A program made the position numbers and the translations under genes. DNA of 64,000 nt. Source: Quillaja saponaria. Its lineage: Eukaryota > Streptophyta > Magnoliopsida > Fabales > Quillajaceae. The notes beneath the pieces were generated by a model that saw nothing but the letters and a program-made list of their open reading frames with translations, made no database searches and was not told the origin of the DNA. The stretch is taken from NCBI GenBank assembly GCA_029379385.1, contig CM055617.1, positions 16,934,679 to 16,998,678 on the forward strand. Reading direction: 5' to 3'. This document shows positions 45,476 to 56,757 of this stretch, in pieces. Within the stretch, counting starts at the first letter, position 1. Each line of letters opens with the position of its first letter.

Positions 45476-47051
45476 TGATGAGTCATCGATGTTCACCAAA
45501 TTAAAACCTAACTAACTATATTTGTGGTATAGTAAGTAAGGTATCGATTCCCACAGAGAAACAATATAAAGTTAATCAAATTCAACTCAAGCAAGTAGTT
45601 CTCATTTAATTAACTTGAACCTAATTAAAAGAGCACAACAAGTTCAAGTGTAAATCCTAAGCCGAATACAATTAAAGCTAATGCAATAAAATATCAAACA
45701 AAATAGATGTTTAACAATGAATGGTCTTCTAAAACAGATTGTGATGATAATATGCTATAAACATGCACTCAAAACAGCAAAGTAAATAAATGGGGTTTGG
45801 ATTCTAATGTAAACTAAATTAAACAGCTAAGTAAGCAAGAAAAACAAGAGAATTTAATTCTGAATGTGAAAAACAAGTTTCAACATAAACTTACTAAACT
45901 AAGCAAACAAACAAGGATTTGTAAGATTCGACTACGAAGAAGCTTTCACCAAGATTCATGAGCTTAATCATTGAAAACAAAACAAACACCAACCTAAATA
46001 TATACATGTGCATGCAAATCAACCATGGAAACAAGTCTTTCTACCTATCCTTATTTCTTTGTTAATTAGGTCAAGCAGAATAACCAACACTAATCACATA
46101 ATAATCCTCATCAAGTGTTATAGATTTAATTACATGAAAGCATTATGAGCTAGATAGGTGCAATTGATTTTAAACAATTAATACACAAGCGGCATTAACT
46201 TAGTCTAGATCAGATTTTCCAAGCAACATACAAACAAACTCAGATTTAATTCAAATGCACTTTTATTACTCTTGTTAATCATGCAAAGATATTAATCAAT
46301 TAACTAGCATCAGATTTTATGTATCAATCTATCATGTGTACATCATAACAAACTAAAACACATAATCATTAAGCAATTCACCAAGAAAAACATGAATACA
46401 TGCATGTTTGTATAACTTCATATTTCCTTCAATAGCTAGCATCATCATTAATTGAAAAAATATATATTTTGTTCATTGTATGAAATTTGAGGGAGAAGAA
46501 GAAGAAAAGTATATATAAAAAGGTACTCCTAAACCTAGACCTATACCTCCCTATTTATAGGGGCAGCAAAGACTCCTAAACAAGAAGGAGTCTTTTCCTA
46601 CTTAATAGCTAAATCCTTATTAGATCATATTTGCACTTTCTATTCTATTCAAAATTTGAATATTCTGATATGATCTTGTGATCTTCTTTCAATCCTAATC
46701 GCAATAGGATTCATTGCCAAAGTTGTATTCCACATGTGACTTGGATTTACATCTTGTTCTCCAAATGTTGTTAGGTTTCCTCAAGTAGAAATCCTTAAGC
46801 CACTAGGAGTCCTTGTTCAATTAGGATTTGCACTTCATTAACTCATAGACTCATCTCAATGTGCTCATTCTAGTCCTTAGCTTCAAAACATTCTCAAATG
46901 CTCAAATGCTCCATTTAGCTCTATTTTACTCTTTATGTCTCCAAAGCATTGTGAAACACAAAACAAGATAAGTAAACTGAGGCAAGACATAAAATATGCA
47001 TAAAAGACTAAGAATAGGGTACTAAAAAGATAAAATAATATGAGTGTATCA
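45476..47051 (-). mobile_element. Athila solo LTR with TSD AAAAC
   Basis: Plus-sense TGATGAGTCATC...GTGTATCA, 1576 bp, flanked by AAAAC at 45471-45475 and 47052-47056. It is the cleanest full-length Athila LTR in the window and sets both borders for the family. No internal region: a product of LTR-LTR recombination. Its promoter TATA (ctataaatag, minus strand) is at 46551-46560. It lies in the CACTA remnant, so it is younger than that element. Confidence 0.92.
46551..46560 (-). promoter_or_regulatory. Athila LTR TATA box
   Basis: Minus-strand CTATAAATAG; same position and context as the box at 16791. Would drive transcription leftward. Confidence 0.65.
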
Positions 47052-47260
47052 AAAACGATTCTCAAATAGGTTTCTAAGAGAATATGATATGCAATGCATA
47101 TTTAACATATGTAGACTGATTATGAATTGATATATTAATGAACAAACATATATTAGCACACAAAGTTATAAAACTTAAATAAAAGAAGAGAAATTGAAAA
47201 ATTACTTTATCAATGGGGCAAGTATATATAATACCATTATCTCCAAGGCTATTGCAAATA

Positions 47261-47362
47261 ATGCGAATGAGTAAATGTTACAATTGTGGTTGTAGAGGTC
47301 ACTGGATTCGTGATTGCCCTTCCAAGTCTCCTAATATTAAAAATTCAAATTCAAATAACTAA
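47261..47362 (+). other. Orphan CCHC zinc-knuckle peptide
   Basis: ATG-to-stop frame of 33 residues containing CYNCGCRGHWIRDC (CX2CX4HX4C), followed by a KSPNIKNSN tail. The motif binds single-stranded nucleic acid in gag nucleocapsids and in host zinc-knuckle proteins. No gag or other domain adjoins it. It sits inside the CACTA remnant between the solo LTR and the right end, on the strand opposite the transposase. It is probably an exon or gag scrap captured by the element. Confidence 0.5.
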
Positions 47363-47879
47363 GCACCCAAAGCTGGGAAAAACAAGAATATGCAATACAA
47401 TTGAAATATGAAATAAGCCTTCATGTGAATGCATTGAAATATATATGTAATAAGCCTTTGGATATTTAGTTGGACTTAAACTCATTAGGATTTGTTCAAG
47501 AAAAAGCTTGATGCTTCAAAAATTATAAATCTAATTAATATATAAGAGTTTGGACAAGCTAGACACTAGCTAATTATGTTTTTGCTTAATTTTTCAACCA
47601 TCAGTGCTAGGCTCTCCTTTTACACCATGACTTCAATTCATCCCCCATCTAAAAATCATATTTACCAATACAATACCAACACCCAATATTCAAAGCAATG
47701 CATAAAAAAAATATATAGATACAGCATACCTGTTGGTGCGTGGTGGCTCCATCTAGATATGAAGCCGACGAAGACTTGATGGACAACAGTGAGGAAGGTC
47801 AATGGACAGCTATGAGGACATCAAATGGAGTGGCAAAGCACATCAGAGCAGCAATGGAGGAGGAAAGAGGAATGAGGAG

Positions 47880-48386
47880 AAAGAGACAATATGTATCTTA
47901 AACTGGGCAGACGCAAGTATGTTAAGTGGTAAAAATAGAAAAGATGATATTTCAAAAAAAAAATTATCAGTTGCATCAAATCAAAGCAGACGTAGATAAC
48001 TTTTGTAGAAAATGGTGCCAATTCAAAATTTCTGAGTTTGTCACCATGCATATGCAAAAAAATTACAAGTAGATGCTAATAAATTGTGCTAAAAATAGTG
48101 TTAATACATGATAATAGAGTTTGCAACAGATGACGAAGATTGTAAATGGCAGCCACAAATGGGTTCGCTGAATATGGCACCAAAATGTGTTTATTTCTGC
48201 GTTTGCATGGTAAGTTTCAGCTTATGCATTTATATATATATATATATTTTTTTTTTTTGGTTTATCAATGGCTGCATTTTTGCGGACCCAAAATTCTATT
48301 TGCAGACACAAATAGCTTATGTGTCTACGTTTGCATATTTTGAGTTTGCTTTGTTAAAATCACAAATAGGATAATTTTTGGTAGTG
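47880..48386. repeat. CACTA subterminal repeats and right terminal inverted repeat
   Basis: The end at 48381-48386 reads GTAGTG, i.e. CACTAC on the minus strand, with CACTACCAAAAATTATCC as the inverted end, typical of CACTA elements. Inside are repeated short units in both orientations: gcagacgcaag near 47911, gcagacgtag near 47987, tctgcgtttgc near 48198, gcagacacaaat near 48304, gtgtctacgtttgc near 48320. Such subterminal arrays bind the element's own TNPA-type protein. An (AT)n-T run is at 48232-48259. Confidence 0.65.
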
Positions 48387-48571
48387 CATGGAGCATTTAA
48401 ATAAGCTTCCATTTTACTATTTGCAAGAGTCTTTTGAGACTGCAAGAAATGGCCAAAGAAGGTTTTGATGTTTGTTTTCCTGTTAGAGGGACTAATAATT
48501 AAGAAATCGAGCAAGATTTTCAAGATCCTTCTTATGAGTAATAAAGAATTGATCTTCCAAAGGAGGATAAC
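48387..48571. other. Short spacer
   Basis: No recognisable feature between the CACTA end and the next LTR; an open frame crosses it on the minus strand without homology. Confidence 0.4.
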
Positions 48572-50290
48572 TGTCACGACCCAAACCGAGGCCATGACCA
48601 AGGAATAGATCAGGATGAACATAGACCCACCATGACCCAAAGAAGTCTATAAAAGTTCTTGAAAATGGAACAAATCTGCAATATTTTGTCTAAAACTTGG
48701 GCGATCAAAAGTTTGGAAACCTGATAGAATGGCATCATTGTACGCAATAAGTTTAGAAACAAATCCCCGAATAAGGTTACAATGTAGTCCAAACAAATAC
48801 AGTCATTTAGAATACATTAAGTTTGAATAAAAGCTAGACCCAAGCTGAAACAAAGGATGGGCATACCAAAAAGAGAATCTTTAGATAGACACTAAAATCC
48901 AATATTTCAGTTATTTGAAAACAAAAACATAAGCTAACGAGGAGGGTGAGTTACAATGATCAGTTTACATTAGAAACAATAAAACATTTGAAAATGTAAG
49001 CAATAAATCGTTGTCAACAACCATTTTCTGAAAGAGTTATAACGAGAATCTTATAACAATGTAATAAATTATTTGTCACAACCATTCTACTAAAAGCACC
49101 TGTGGCATTGTACATTGTAAGAACTATCAACTGCTATACTTATAGAGTACAACAAGTCAACGCCAAACCCTTGCTAACTAGGGTGTCAAGTCTGTCAATT
49201 CCAATACAAACCGTTGAACCCATAGGTTACAACGAGTTAGTCATTAACCAGGGTATCAAACTTATTACCACTTATGTTGGCCCATAAACTGACTTGGAGC
49301 ATCCCTCCCTAACTAGGTACCATATCCAAAGAAATATACTATGTGCATATAGGCTAACTATACCTCATTAACTAAGGTGTTCTGACAAGTACCATTCCAT
49401 AAAACAATTCAAAAGAAAATTAGAATACTTGAATAACAAAGTAATGCCAAGTTGAAAACTAAGAAAATCAATGGAAGCGTCTCCAACATCATTATCCAAA
49501 TAACAAACATTTTCCATATTTACTTTCCAAATCAAATAAGTCCTTCAAAAATAAAGTCAAATACAGTTCTACACCAATAGTCAAAATAGCATAAATCATC
49601 TTTCACTCCAAGTGGCAATATTTATTTTAAATCTATTCAAATCTTGTGCCCAATGACACTTATCAAATAAGAGAGGATGAAATCCTAAAGTGTTTGATCC
49701 CAATGACTATGTTCAAGAATGTAAAGTAATTAATAATGATATCCACATAAACTTAATTGATTCAAAATAGAATGTTTAAAACGTTTGATTGTTCAAATTT
49801 TCTTTCAAAATCACTTACTTTAAAAATAGTTTGAAAAGCTTGAAAGATCATAAGTCAAGTTTAAGTAAAACTATGTTTTTACAAGAAGTAGTTTCTAAAT
49901 TGAATAGTAATGATTCATGTGGTGAGTACAATGAAAACACTATACTAGTCACTATCCACTCATAGTACAAACGATGATTCCAAGAGTGTTGGGGCTGAAA
50001 GTCACCCAACCAAAGGTGTGGGAGTCTCCAACGAAGCCTAGAACAATTTCAAATAATGATACAATAATAATCTTGGAGTCAAACTGAATAACCAAGAATT
50101 AGAAGCAATGAGATCCCCAACAAAGTCTGAATTCAAAGTTAACCCAAAATAATAAGTTGTAACCCACAAATAAACATCCAAATCTAACGAATTCCAAAAG
50201 TGGCTAAAACAAGCTAAATTAACCTTAGTGAGTTCAATACAAAAGTATATAGGTATATCATTTCAGTATATTTCTATGTGAATTACATTA
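48572..50290 (-). repeat. Gypsy-like LTR, unassigned family
   Basis: Begins (plus sense) TGTCACGACCCAAACC, the inverted form of a ...GGTCGTGACA LTR end frequent in plant gypsy elements. It includes gaggagggtgagttac near 48940, like the R region of such LTRs. 49130-49390 carries four imperfect phrases around taactaggg/taaccaggg. Coding capacity is nil. The right border is unclear and no internal region is attached. Confidence 0.5.
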
Positions 50291-50339
50291 AGTTTGGACC
50301 TACAGTGGCTACACAAGTCATATAGGTATATTCCTATCC

Positions 50340-52134
50340 TTTTTTTTTTTTTTTTATCCCAAACTTATCTAGGACCTGGGACAATCCTTATTATTTTATT
50401 AAAATCAAAAGAAAGGCCAAAGGATAGTCTTAGCCAGTACATTAGAACAATCAAAGAATACTTAAATGAAGCCATAAACATGGGATACTATCCTATTACA
50501 TTCCAAAATTAAACATGCTACACCTAAGAGTACTTAACATACTACTTAAAGAATTCACATTGGCGCTTGAGCGCCAAGCTTTTTGTGCCATGACTCCATT
50601 TGCCTATGTTTGAGGTAGTGGCATTTCATGCTTAGCCACAACTTCATAGCCAAGGTGCTGGCCAGCATCCTAGCACTAGAAAATGGTAGCCCCAGCTCCT
50701 ACCGTCGGGCTTAAAGCACCAAATTCCAAATGAATCTAGGTTCTTGTTCTTATCCTCACATAAGTTGTATGTTGTTTATCCAAAACAATTAAACCCCGAG
50801 CTTGTGAAGGGTGACTTTCAAATATAATTTCATGTACACCATGCTTTAAGATCACACACATGATTGGCAATGAAATCTGCAACTGCATCTAAAACAGTGA
50901 ATCACTTTGACATTTAGGGTTTGCATTTGTACTTTTAGCTCACGAAATTTTCTAAATAGTGTCCACAATGGATTTATCAAATGGTTGACACAATGAGCTA
51001 ATGCCATTGAATCACTATTGACAATCACATTTATGAACCCTTTTCTTTCACATTTCTTTAGCCCTTCAAGCAAAGCCTCAAATTTAGCTATCATATTCGA
51101 TTGCATCCCCAAAGACACACCATAAGCAAACAAGAAATTACCTTCCAATGATTTGATGACACCTCCAAAGGCCGCTTCCCTTGGATTACGCCTCGAGCAG
51201 CCATCACAATTAAGCTTTACAAATAAAGGAGGGGGTATACTCCATTTAACAATTAACACTTGCTTCAATAGCATTTAGAAATACTTAAAGGAAGATAACT
51301 GAGCTTATAGACATCCTTCATAGTCACCTTAGCCTTTCCTTGTTTTAAGTGCACATTCCAACCCAATATTTTCCAAATTTGTCTAACAATATGAACTAAA
51401 TTCATGGGAATGTTGTCATATTCCTTCGGATTTCTCACTTTCCAAATTTCCCATACAATTAAGCATGTAGTAATTGACCTCAATTGACCTTAATTAACCT
51501 GCAAAGGAAGATACCCCTTGTTGCCACCAATATTGAAAAAGCGTCTTGACATTGTTCCACTCGGTATTCAATATCAAATCAATATTTGAAAAAGGACCAT
51601 ACCTCCCTAGCAAAGAATAATTGAATAATTGATTAATAATTGGATATCCACAACTAAATATCCAAACCACGACATCCAAAAGAAAACTGAGACTTCTATC
51701 AGGAGCAAGGAACTCCATGAATTTAGCAAGAAAGGCATCATGGTATTACCTCTCCTACAAATGAAGTAGTAGAAATGCCTACTTTATCTGGTGCCCAAAT
51801 TAAGAGATCTTGTGCATCCGGTACCAAAGGGCAATCCATAACTTGTTGACATGTTGGAGCACCAATGAGGTCTTGCACCTCCCTTGGCAACATACCATAC
51901 TCCTACAGTTTGAGATTATAATAATCTTCTAGATTCTCATTGACCAACAAATGAATAGAGCCAAGATCACACCATTGGTCAAACCAAAAATTTATGTCTT
52001 TGCCAAAATTCCACATCATATGGGGTTCAGTTAAGTCTGTACATGAAATCAAATGTCTTCCACAAAGAGGAAAAAAAATAGTAGGAGAAGCTATAACAGG
52101 GTGTGTACTCTTGCAATATTTAGACATAGGATAA
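50340..52134 (-). pseudogene. LINE ORF2 3' part with poly(A) tail
   Basis: Minus strand, right to left. A zinc-RVT-like region at about 52130-51900 (SHYPMSKYCKSTHP, WNFGKDINFWFDQWCDLGSI); 51720-51270 with SITTCLIVWEIWKVRN; then RNase H at 51240-50860: FVKLNCDGCSRRNPREAAFG, GVIKSLEGNFLFAYGV, LGMQSNMIAKFEALLEGLKK, NSDSMALAHCVN, VKVIHCFR. The 3' UTR shares tagtatcccatgttt and ataagtttgggat with the LINE at 9811-10138 and ends in T16 (50340-50355, the poly(A) tail). RT and ORF1 are missing: the copy is cut at 52135 by G3. Plant LINEs reverse-transcribe their RNA at the nick site; the RNase H is a known plant-LINE addition. Confidence 0.85.
50530..50850 (-). other. LINE ORF2 terminus and 3' UTR
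   Basis: Continues ORF2 with an ADFIANHVCDLKAW-like end near 50880-50830, then non-coding sequence. No independent gene. Confidence 0.5.
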
Positions 52135-52622
52135 TGAGACCTACCCTTGTAAAAATCTGAGTCTAGTTTCCAAAACATGAAACGGTGTGCCATTTGGAGG
52201 TCTCTAGAGGAAGTTATGGCTAATTTAGTAAAGTCTGTACCAAAACATAAATTAGGACGAATTTTGAAAACTCTCTTATTTCCTAGTATCTTTTGTTTCA
52301 TGCTTTCATTAATACTTATGAGTTGGAATGTGTTTTATAGTCAAATGTAAGCCTTTAGTAGTACTGGAATTAAGTCACTTATACTTGGAGGGTTGTTCCA
52401 AGATAGTCAAAGTATTTCATTTAGTGGCGAATTTAAACCTGTTTCGTATCACTCTTCAATCCTCTTTCTAAGAGTGTGGTGAATCAACCTTGTAGTTCTT
52501 GATTGTAGCGGAGGATTTCTTATCATTCAAAGCTGTAGGTGTTCTTTTTTCTCTTTACCACTCAAATTCGTAGTCAACCATCATTGAACAATTTCCAGCA
52601 ATCTATTATACTTGGCACATCA
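52135..52622 (+). repeat. G3 5' LTR (copy B)
   Basis: From tgagacctaccc (border blurred) to GGCACATCA. It lacks ~155 bp present in the 9160-9805 LTR, between catttag and the aatttaaacc phrase, so the TATA region is gone. Confidence 0.82.
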
Positions 52623-52625
52623 TCT

Positions 52626-52636
52626 TGGTATCAAAG
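52626..52636 (+). other. G3 primer-binding site (initiator tRNA-Met)
   Basis: TGGTATCAAAG, one mismatch from TGGTATCAGAG, three bases after the LTR end. Confidence 0.85.
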
Positions 52637-52704
52637 GGTCTTTGAGTAAAACAAGTGAGGGAGTAATTGTTACCCAAACAAAATTCTGCCCAAAAATCCA
52701 AACA

Positions 52705-55700
52705 ATGAATGACCAAAATAATCTCACCAACCCTAGGGTTCTTTCCATGGAACAAGCTCAAATTATTGGAATTCAGCGAAGACAAGAGGAGATGATGGAA
52801 CAAATAGACCAAATGGCTCAGCCCATTGATAGATTAACCATGCAACGTCAAAATTAGCCACATATGCAGCAAGAACCAAAGAGGGCAAGACCATGATGTT
52901 GATAAGGAAGACTTTGATGAAGAAGAGAATGAGAGACCATGTCCAAGGAGGCAACAATGTAGGACGGGAAATAACTTGAATTTGAAGATTCCTCCATTCA
53001 AAGGAACCAGCTCACCAGAAGAATACTTGGAGTGGGTACAACGGGTTGAGAAAGTCTTCAAATTCCAAGATTATTCAGAGGTTAGAAAATGTCAATTAGC
53101 TTACAAATTATGCCAATTAGGAGACATTAGAAATTGGAGGCTCATGAAAAGACTCAGTGCATAGGCGTTTACTTCCTAAATAAGCAAGAACTGTATATTA
53201 GGATGCAATGCCTAAGGCAAAGGGGATATGTGAAGGAGTTCAAAATGCTAATGATGAAATTTGAATTACAAGAACAAACCATTGCTAGGTTTTTAGGGGG
53301 ATCGAATAAAGTTGCAGATGCCGTTGAGTTACCATTAAGGTGGAAAGGCAATGCAAAAGAGGTGCATCAAAGCAGGGAGCAACTTGACCTAATACCACCT
53401 CTGTATCCCCATGGATGGCTTTTAATAGGAATGAACAAAGGAAGAACATAGGGGATTCAAGTAAACCGCTAGTAGATTCAAACAAAAGCAAAGGTTAGGT
53501 TGGTTTTCCTAACCCACCACCTATAAAGAGCCAAGATATCAAGCATTTCAAATGTCTTGGCCATGGGCATATTGCTTCCGAATGTCCTAATAAAAGAGTG
53601 ATGGCAATTCGAGGGAATCAAGGGGAAACTGAAAGTGAGGATGAGGCAGCCATAGAAGAAGAGGGGATTGTGGAATGTGCCAATGAAGGAGAGTTGTTTG
53701 TAATTTGGTGAGTTTTGAATTCCAAGCAAAATTCGACAATTATCAGCGAGAAAATCTCTTCCACACTAGGTGCACCATTGATGAAAAGGTATTTGGAGTT
53801 ATCATAGATTATATAAAATGTAGCTTCCACTACCTTGGTGGAGAAATTGAATTTAGCAACCATGAAACACCCACGACCATACAAGCTGCATTGGCTAAAT
53901 AATCAAGGTGAAGTGACCATCTCAAAACAAGTCCTACTACCATTCTCCATTGGAAAAACCTATTCAGATGAGGTATTATGTGGTGTAGCACTCATGGATG
54001 CTGGACACTTGCTTCATTGAAGGCCTTCACTATTTGATAGAAGAGCATTGCATGATGGGTTCAAAAATACCTAGTCCTTTACAAAGGAAGGGAAGATCAC
54101 TTTAGCTCCTCTTAGTCCACAGCAAGTGCTAAATGATCAACAAGCCATGAAGAAAGAAAAGAACACAAGTTTGTTTCCAACCACAGGTGAAGTGGAGAAA
54201 GCTTTACAAGATTCTAGCTTGATTCTCATGTTAGTTGTAAAAGAAACCGTGTCAAATGAGGTAATTTCCTTTCCCCCACAGATCAAAGAGCTCATGGAAG
54301 ACTTTTGTGTTCCTTAAAAAATTTCCAAAGAGGCTGCCGCCACTTCATGGGATTGAGCACCAAATTGATCTAGTCCTGGGGGTTGCCTTACCAAATAGGC
54401 CAGCTTATAGATGCAATCCCAAAGAGGCTAAGGAGTTGCAACAACAAGTTGATGAGTTGCTGCAAAAAGAATATGTGAGGGAATCCATGAGTCCTTGTTC
54501 AGTTCCTGGTTTACTATTACTAAAGAAGGATGGAACCATGAGGATATGTGTAGATAGCCGAGCCATCAATAAAATCACAATACAATATCGCTATCTTATC
54601 CCAAGGCTGGATCATTACTAGATGAATTATATGGGTCAAAAGTGTTCTTAAAAAGGGGATGAGTGGAAAACAACCTTCAAGACAAAACATGGGCTCTATA
54701 AGTGGATGGTGATGCCATTCGGTCATTCTAACGCTCAAAGCGCTTTCATGTGGCTAACAAACCATGTGCTACAATATTTCATTGGCAGGTTTGTTGTAGT
54801 GTACTTTGATGACATTCTCATTTATAGCAAAAAGATGAGCATTTAGAACATGTTAGAAATGTCTTTGAAGTGCTTTGTTAAGAAAAGTTATTTGGTAACA
54901 TCAAGAAGTGCACTTTCTGTCAAGATTGGTCATTTTTCTTGGATTTTGGTGTCCCAACATGGCATTGAAGTTGATGATGAGAAAATTACAGCCTTCAAAG
55001 AATGGCCTATTCTTACCACAGTCACGGAGGTAAGAAGTTTCCATGGTTTAGCTTCATTTTATAGAAGATTTGTGAAAAATTTTAGCACCATTTTAGTTCC
55101 TTTATCCCGAAGGTATGCTGCAATTTCCCTAATGAATGCCAAGTTAATTGGGTTTGAAATGATTAAAACTCAATACGTGAATGATGTGGACTTTTCTTCC
55201 ATATATTGGCTTGTGCAAAGGGGGCTGTTTCTGGATGCCCCTACCTGTACCTGATCAGCCATGGATTGGACTACCACAAAATCAAAGGGGGAAAGATTAA
55301 GTTATGGAGGTAGTGGATCAATTTTCAAAGTTGTCTCACTTCCTTCCATTTTACAAGACTAATGACACATCCTATATAGAAGACTTGTTCTTTAGAGAAG
55401 TAGTGAGATTGCATGGAATTCCAAAGAGTGTCTTCGATTGAGATACCAATTTTTTGAGTTATTTTTGGAAGACATTATGGAAGCAGCTTGCAACAAGACA
55501 ACTCTTCAATACAGCTTGCCATCCTCAAATAGAAACCGAAATGGTCAATGGCACACTTTCTACCTTTCTTAGAACTATTATGAATAAAAATCTGAAAAGT
55601 TGGGATGAATGTTTAGCCTTTGTTGAGTTTAGATATAACTGTAATGTGCATAGCACTACTAAGAACTCTCCATTTGAGATAGTCTACGATTTTAATCCCC

Positions 55701-56235
55701 TTACTCCACTTGATTTGGCTCCAATTCCAACAACTGAAAGGGCATGTTTAGATGGAAAGAAAAAGGCTGAGATGATCAAGTATGGATTCATCCTCAAAAA
55801 GAAAGATTTCCAAGCCAAAGAAAGTCCAAGCTCATGTTTATAGCAGAAGATCCATTAAAGTGCTTGAGAAGGTGAATGACAATGCCCACAAAATTCAACT
55901 ACCTAGCGAATATTTTGTTTCCTCAATGTCTAATGTCAGGGACTTATCTCCTTACGAGGAAGATAACAAGGAGCTGGATTTGAGGGCAAATCCTCACCAA
56001 CCCGAGAAAATGATATGCATCATAGTGTTGATGAGGCTACCAAAAATCAAGAGGATATTTGGGGCCTCTTAAACAAATTCAAAACCAGGTTGCCATAGCC
56101 ATTATGGGGAGTTCAACCCAATTTGAAGACTTGAAGCCCAATATGGAAGAACATGAACCCAAGCCCAATTTAATCAACCTTCTCTCTTGTGAGGACATGG
56201 ATGAGAATTAGTTATGGGAATTCGCAATAAGGAAT
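52705..56235 (+). pseudogene. G3 gag-pol (copy B), the fuller copy
   Basis: Gag begins at ATG 52705 (MNDQNNLTNP); core at 52975-53110 (LKIPPFKGTSSPEEYLEWVQ, RVEKVFKFQDYSEVRKC) and 53220-53330 (GYVKEFKMLMMKFELQEQTI, ARFLGGSNK). Knuckle IKCFKCLGHGHIASEC at 53537-53585. Protease at 53720-54080: QRENLFHTRCTIDEKVFGVI then IDYIK, where the glycine-bearing active-site loop is missing. RT: HGIEHQIDLVLG near 54345, VRESMSPCSVPGLLLLKKDG, a WMVMPFG-like block near 54710, and a [15 protein letters not shown] block near 54800. The RNase H domain is deleted at about 55110. Integrase: [30 protein letters not shown] near 55620-55680, [20 protein letters not shown]; its basic helix is also deleted near 55775. 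A Ty3/gypsy element; no chromodomain recognised. Confidence 0.86.
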
Positions 56236-56239
56236 TACG

Positions 56240-56757
56240 TGATGAATGACTTACCCTTGTAAAGGTCTATGAATCTGTTTCCAATGCAACAAACGGTATG
56301 CCATTCGAGGTCTCTAGAGGAAATTATGGCTAATTTAGTAAAGTCTGTAACAGACATAAGTTAGGATGAATTTTGAAAAATCTCCTATTTCCTAGTATCT
56401 TTTGTTTTGTTTTATGCTTTCATTAATACTTATGAGTTGGAATGTTTTATAGTCAAAAGTAAGCCTTTATTAGTATTGGAATTGAGTCACTTATACTTGG
56501 AGGGTTTTTCCGAGATAGTCAAAGTATTTCATTTAGTTTTGTAATTACATATGCTTGGAGGGTTGTTCCAAGGCTTATAAAACTCATTGTATGCAATCAT
56601 GCTAAAAAATTTTTGCTGAATATTATCATAAATGCATAATGCAATTTTTCTTATTTCTTATCTAAACAAGTTCTTGTTTAGTAGCAAAATTAAACCCGAT
56701 TCTTATCATTCTTCAATCCTCTTTCTAAGAGTGTGGTGAATCAACCTTGTAGTTCTT
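56240..56757 (+). repeat. G3 3' LTR (copy B), 3'-truncated
   Basis: TGATGAATGAC start as at 9160; it breaks off at gtagttcttg, ~110 bp short of the LTR end, and is fused to Tekay-like integrase sequence. In unit A the LTR end, a LINE 3' end and a Tekay LTR stub lie at this point. Confidence 0.85.

Noticed and set aside
49130..49400. Satellite or CRISPR-like array
   Set aside because: Four imperfect taacta/taacca-ggg phrases at irregular spacing inside an LTR; no uniform repeat or spacers.
51903..52301. Whole minus-strand 132-residue frame as one protein
   Set aside because: Its first ~55 residues translate the G3 5' LTR; only the part left of 52135 is LINE.
52612..53164. Minus-strand frames opposite G3 gag
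   Set aside because: Shadows; the plus strand carries recognised gag blocks.
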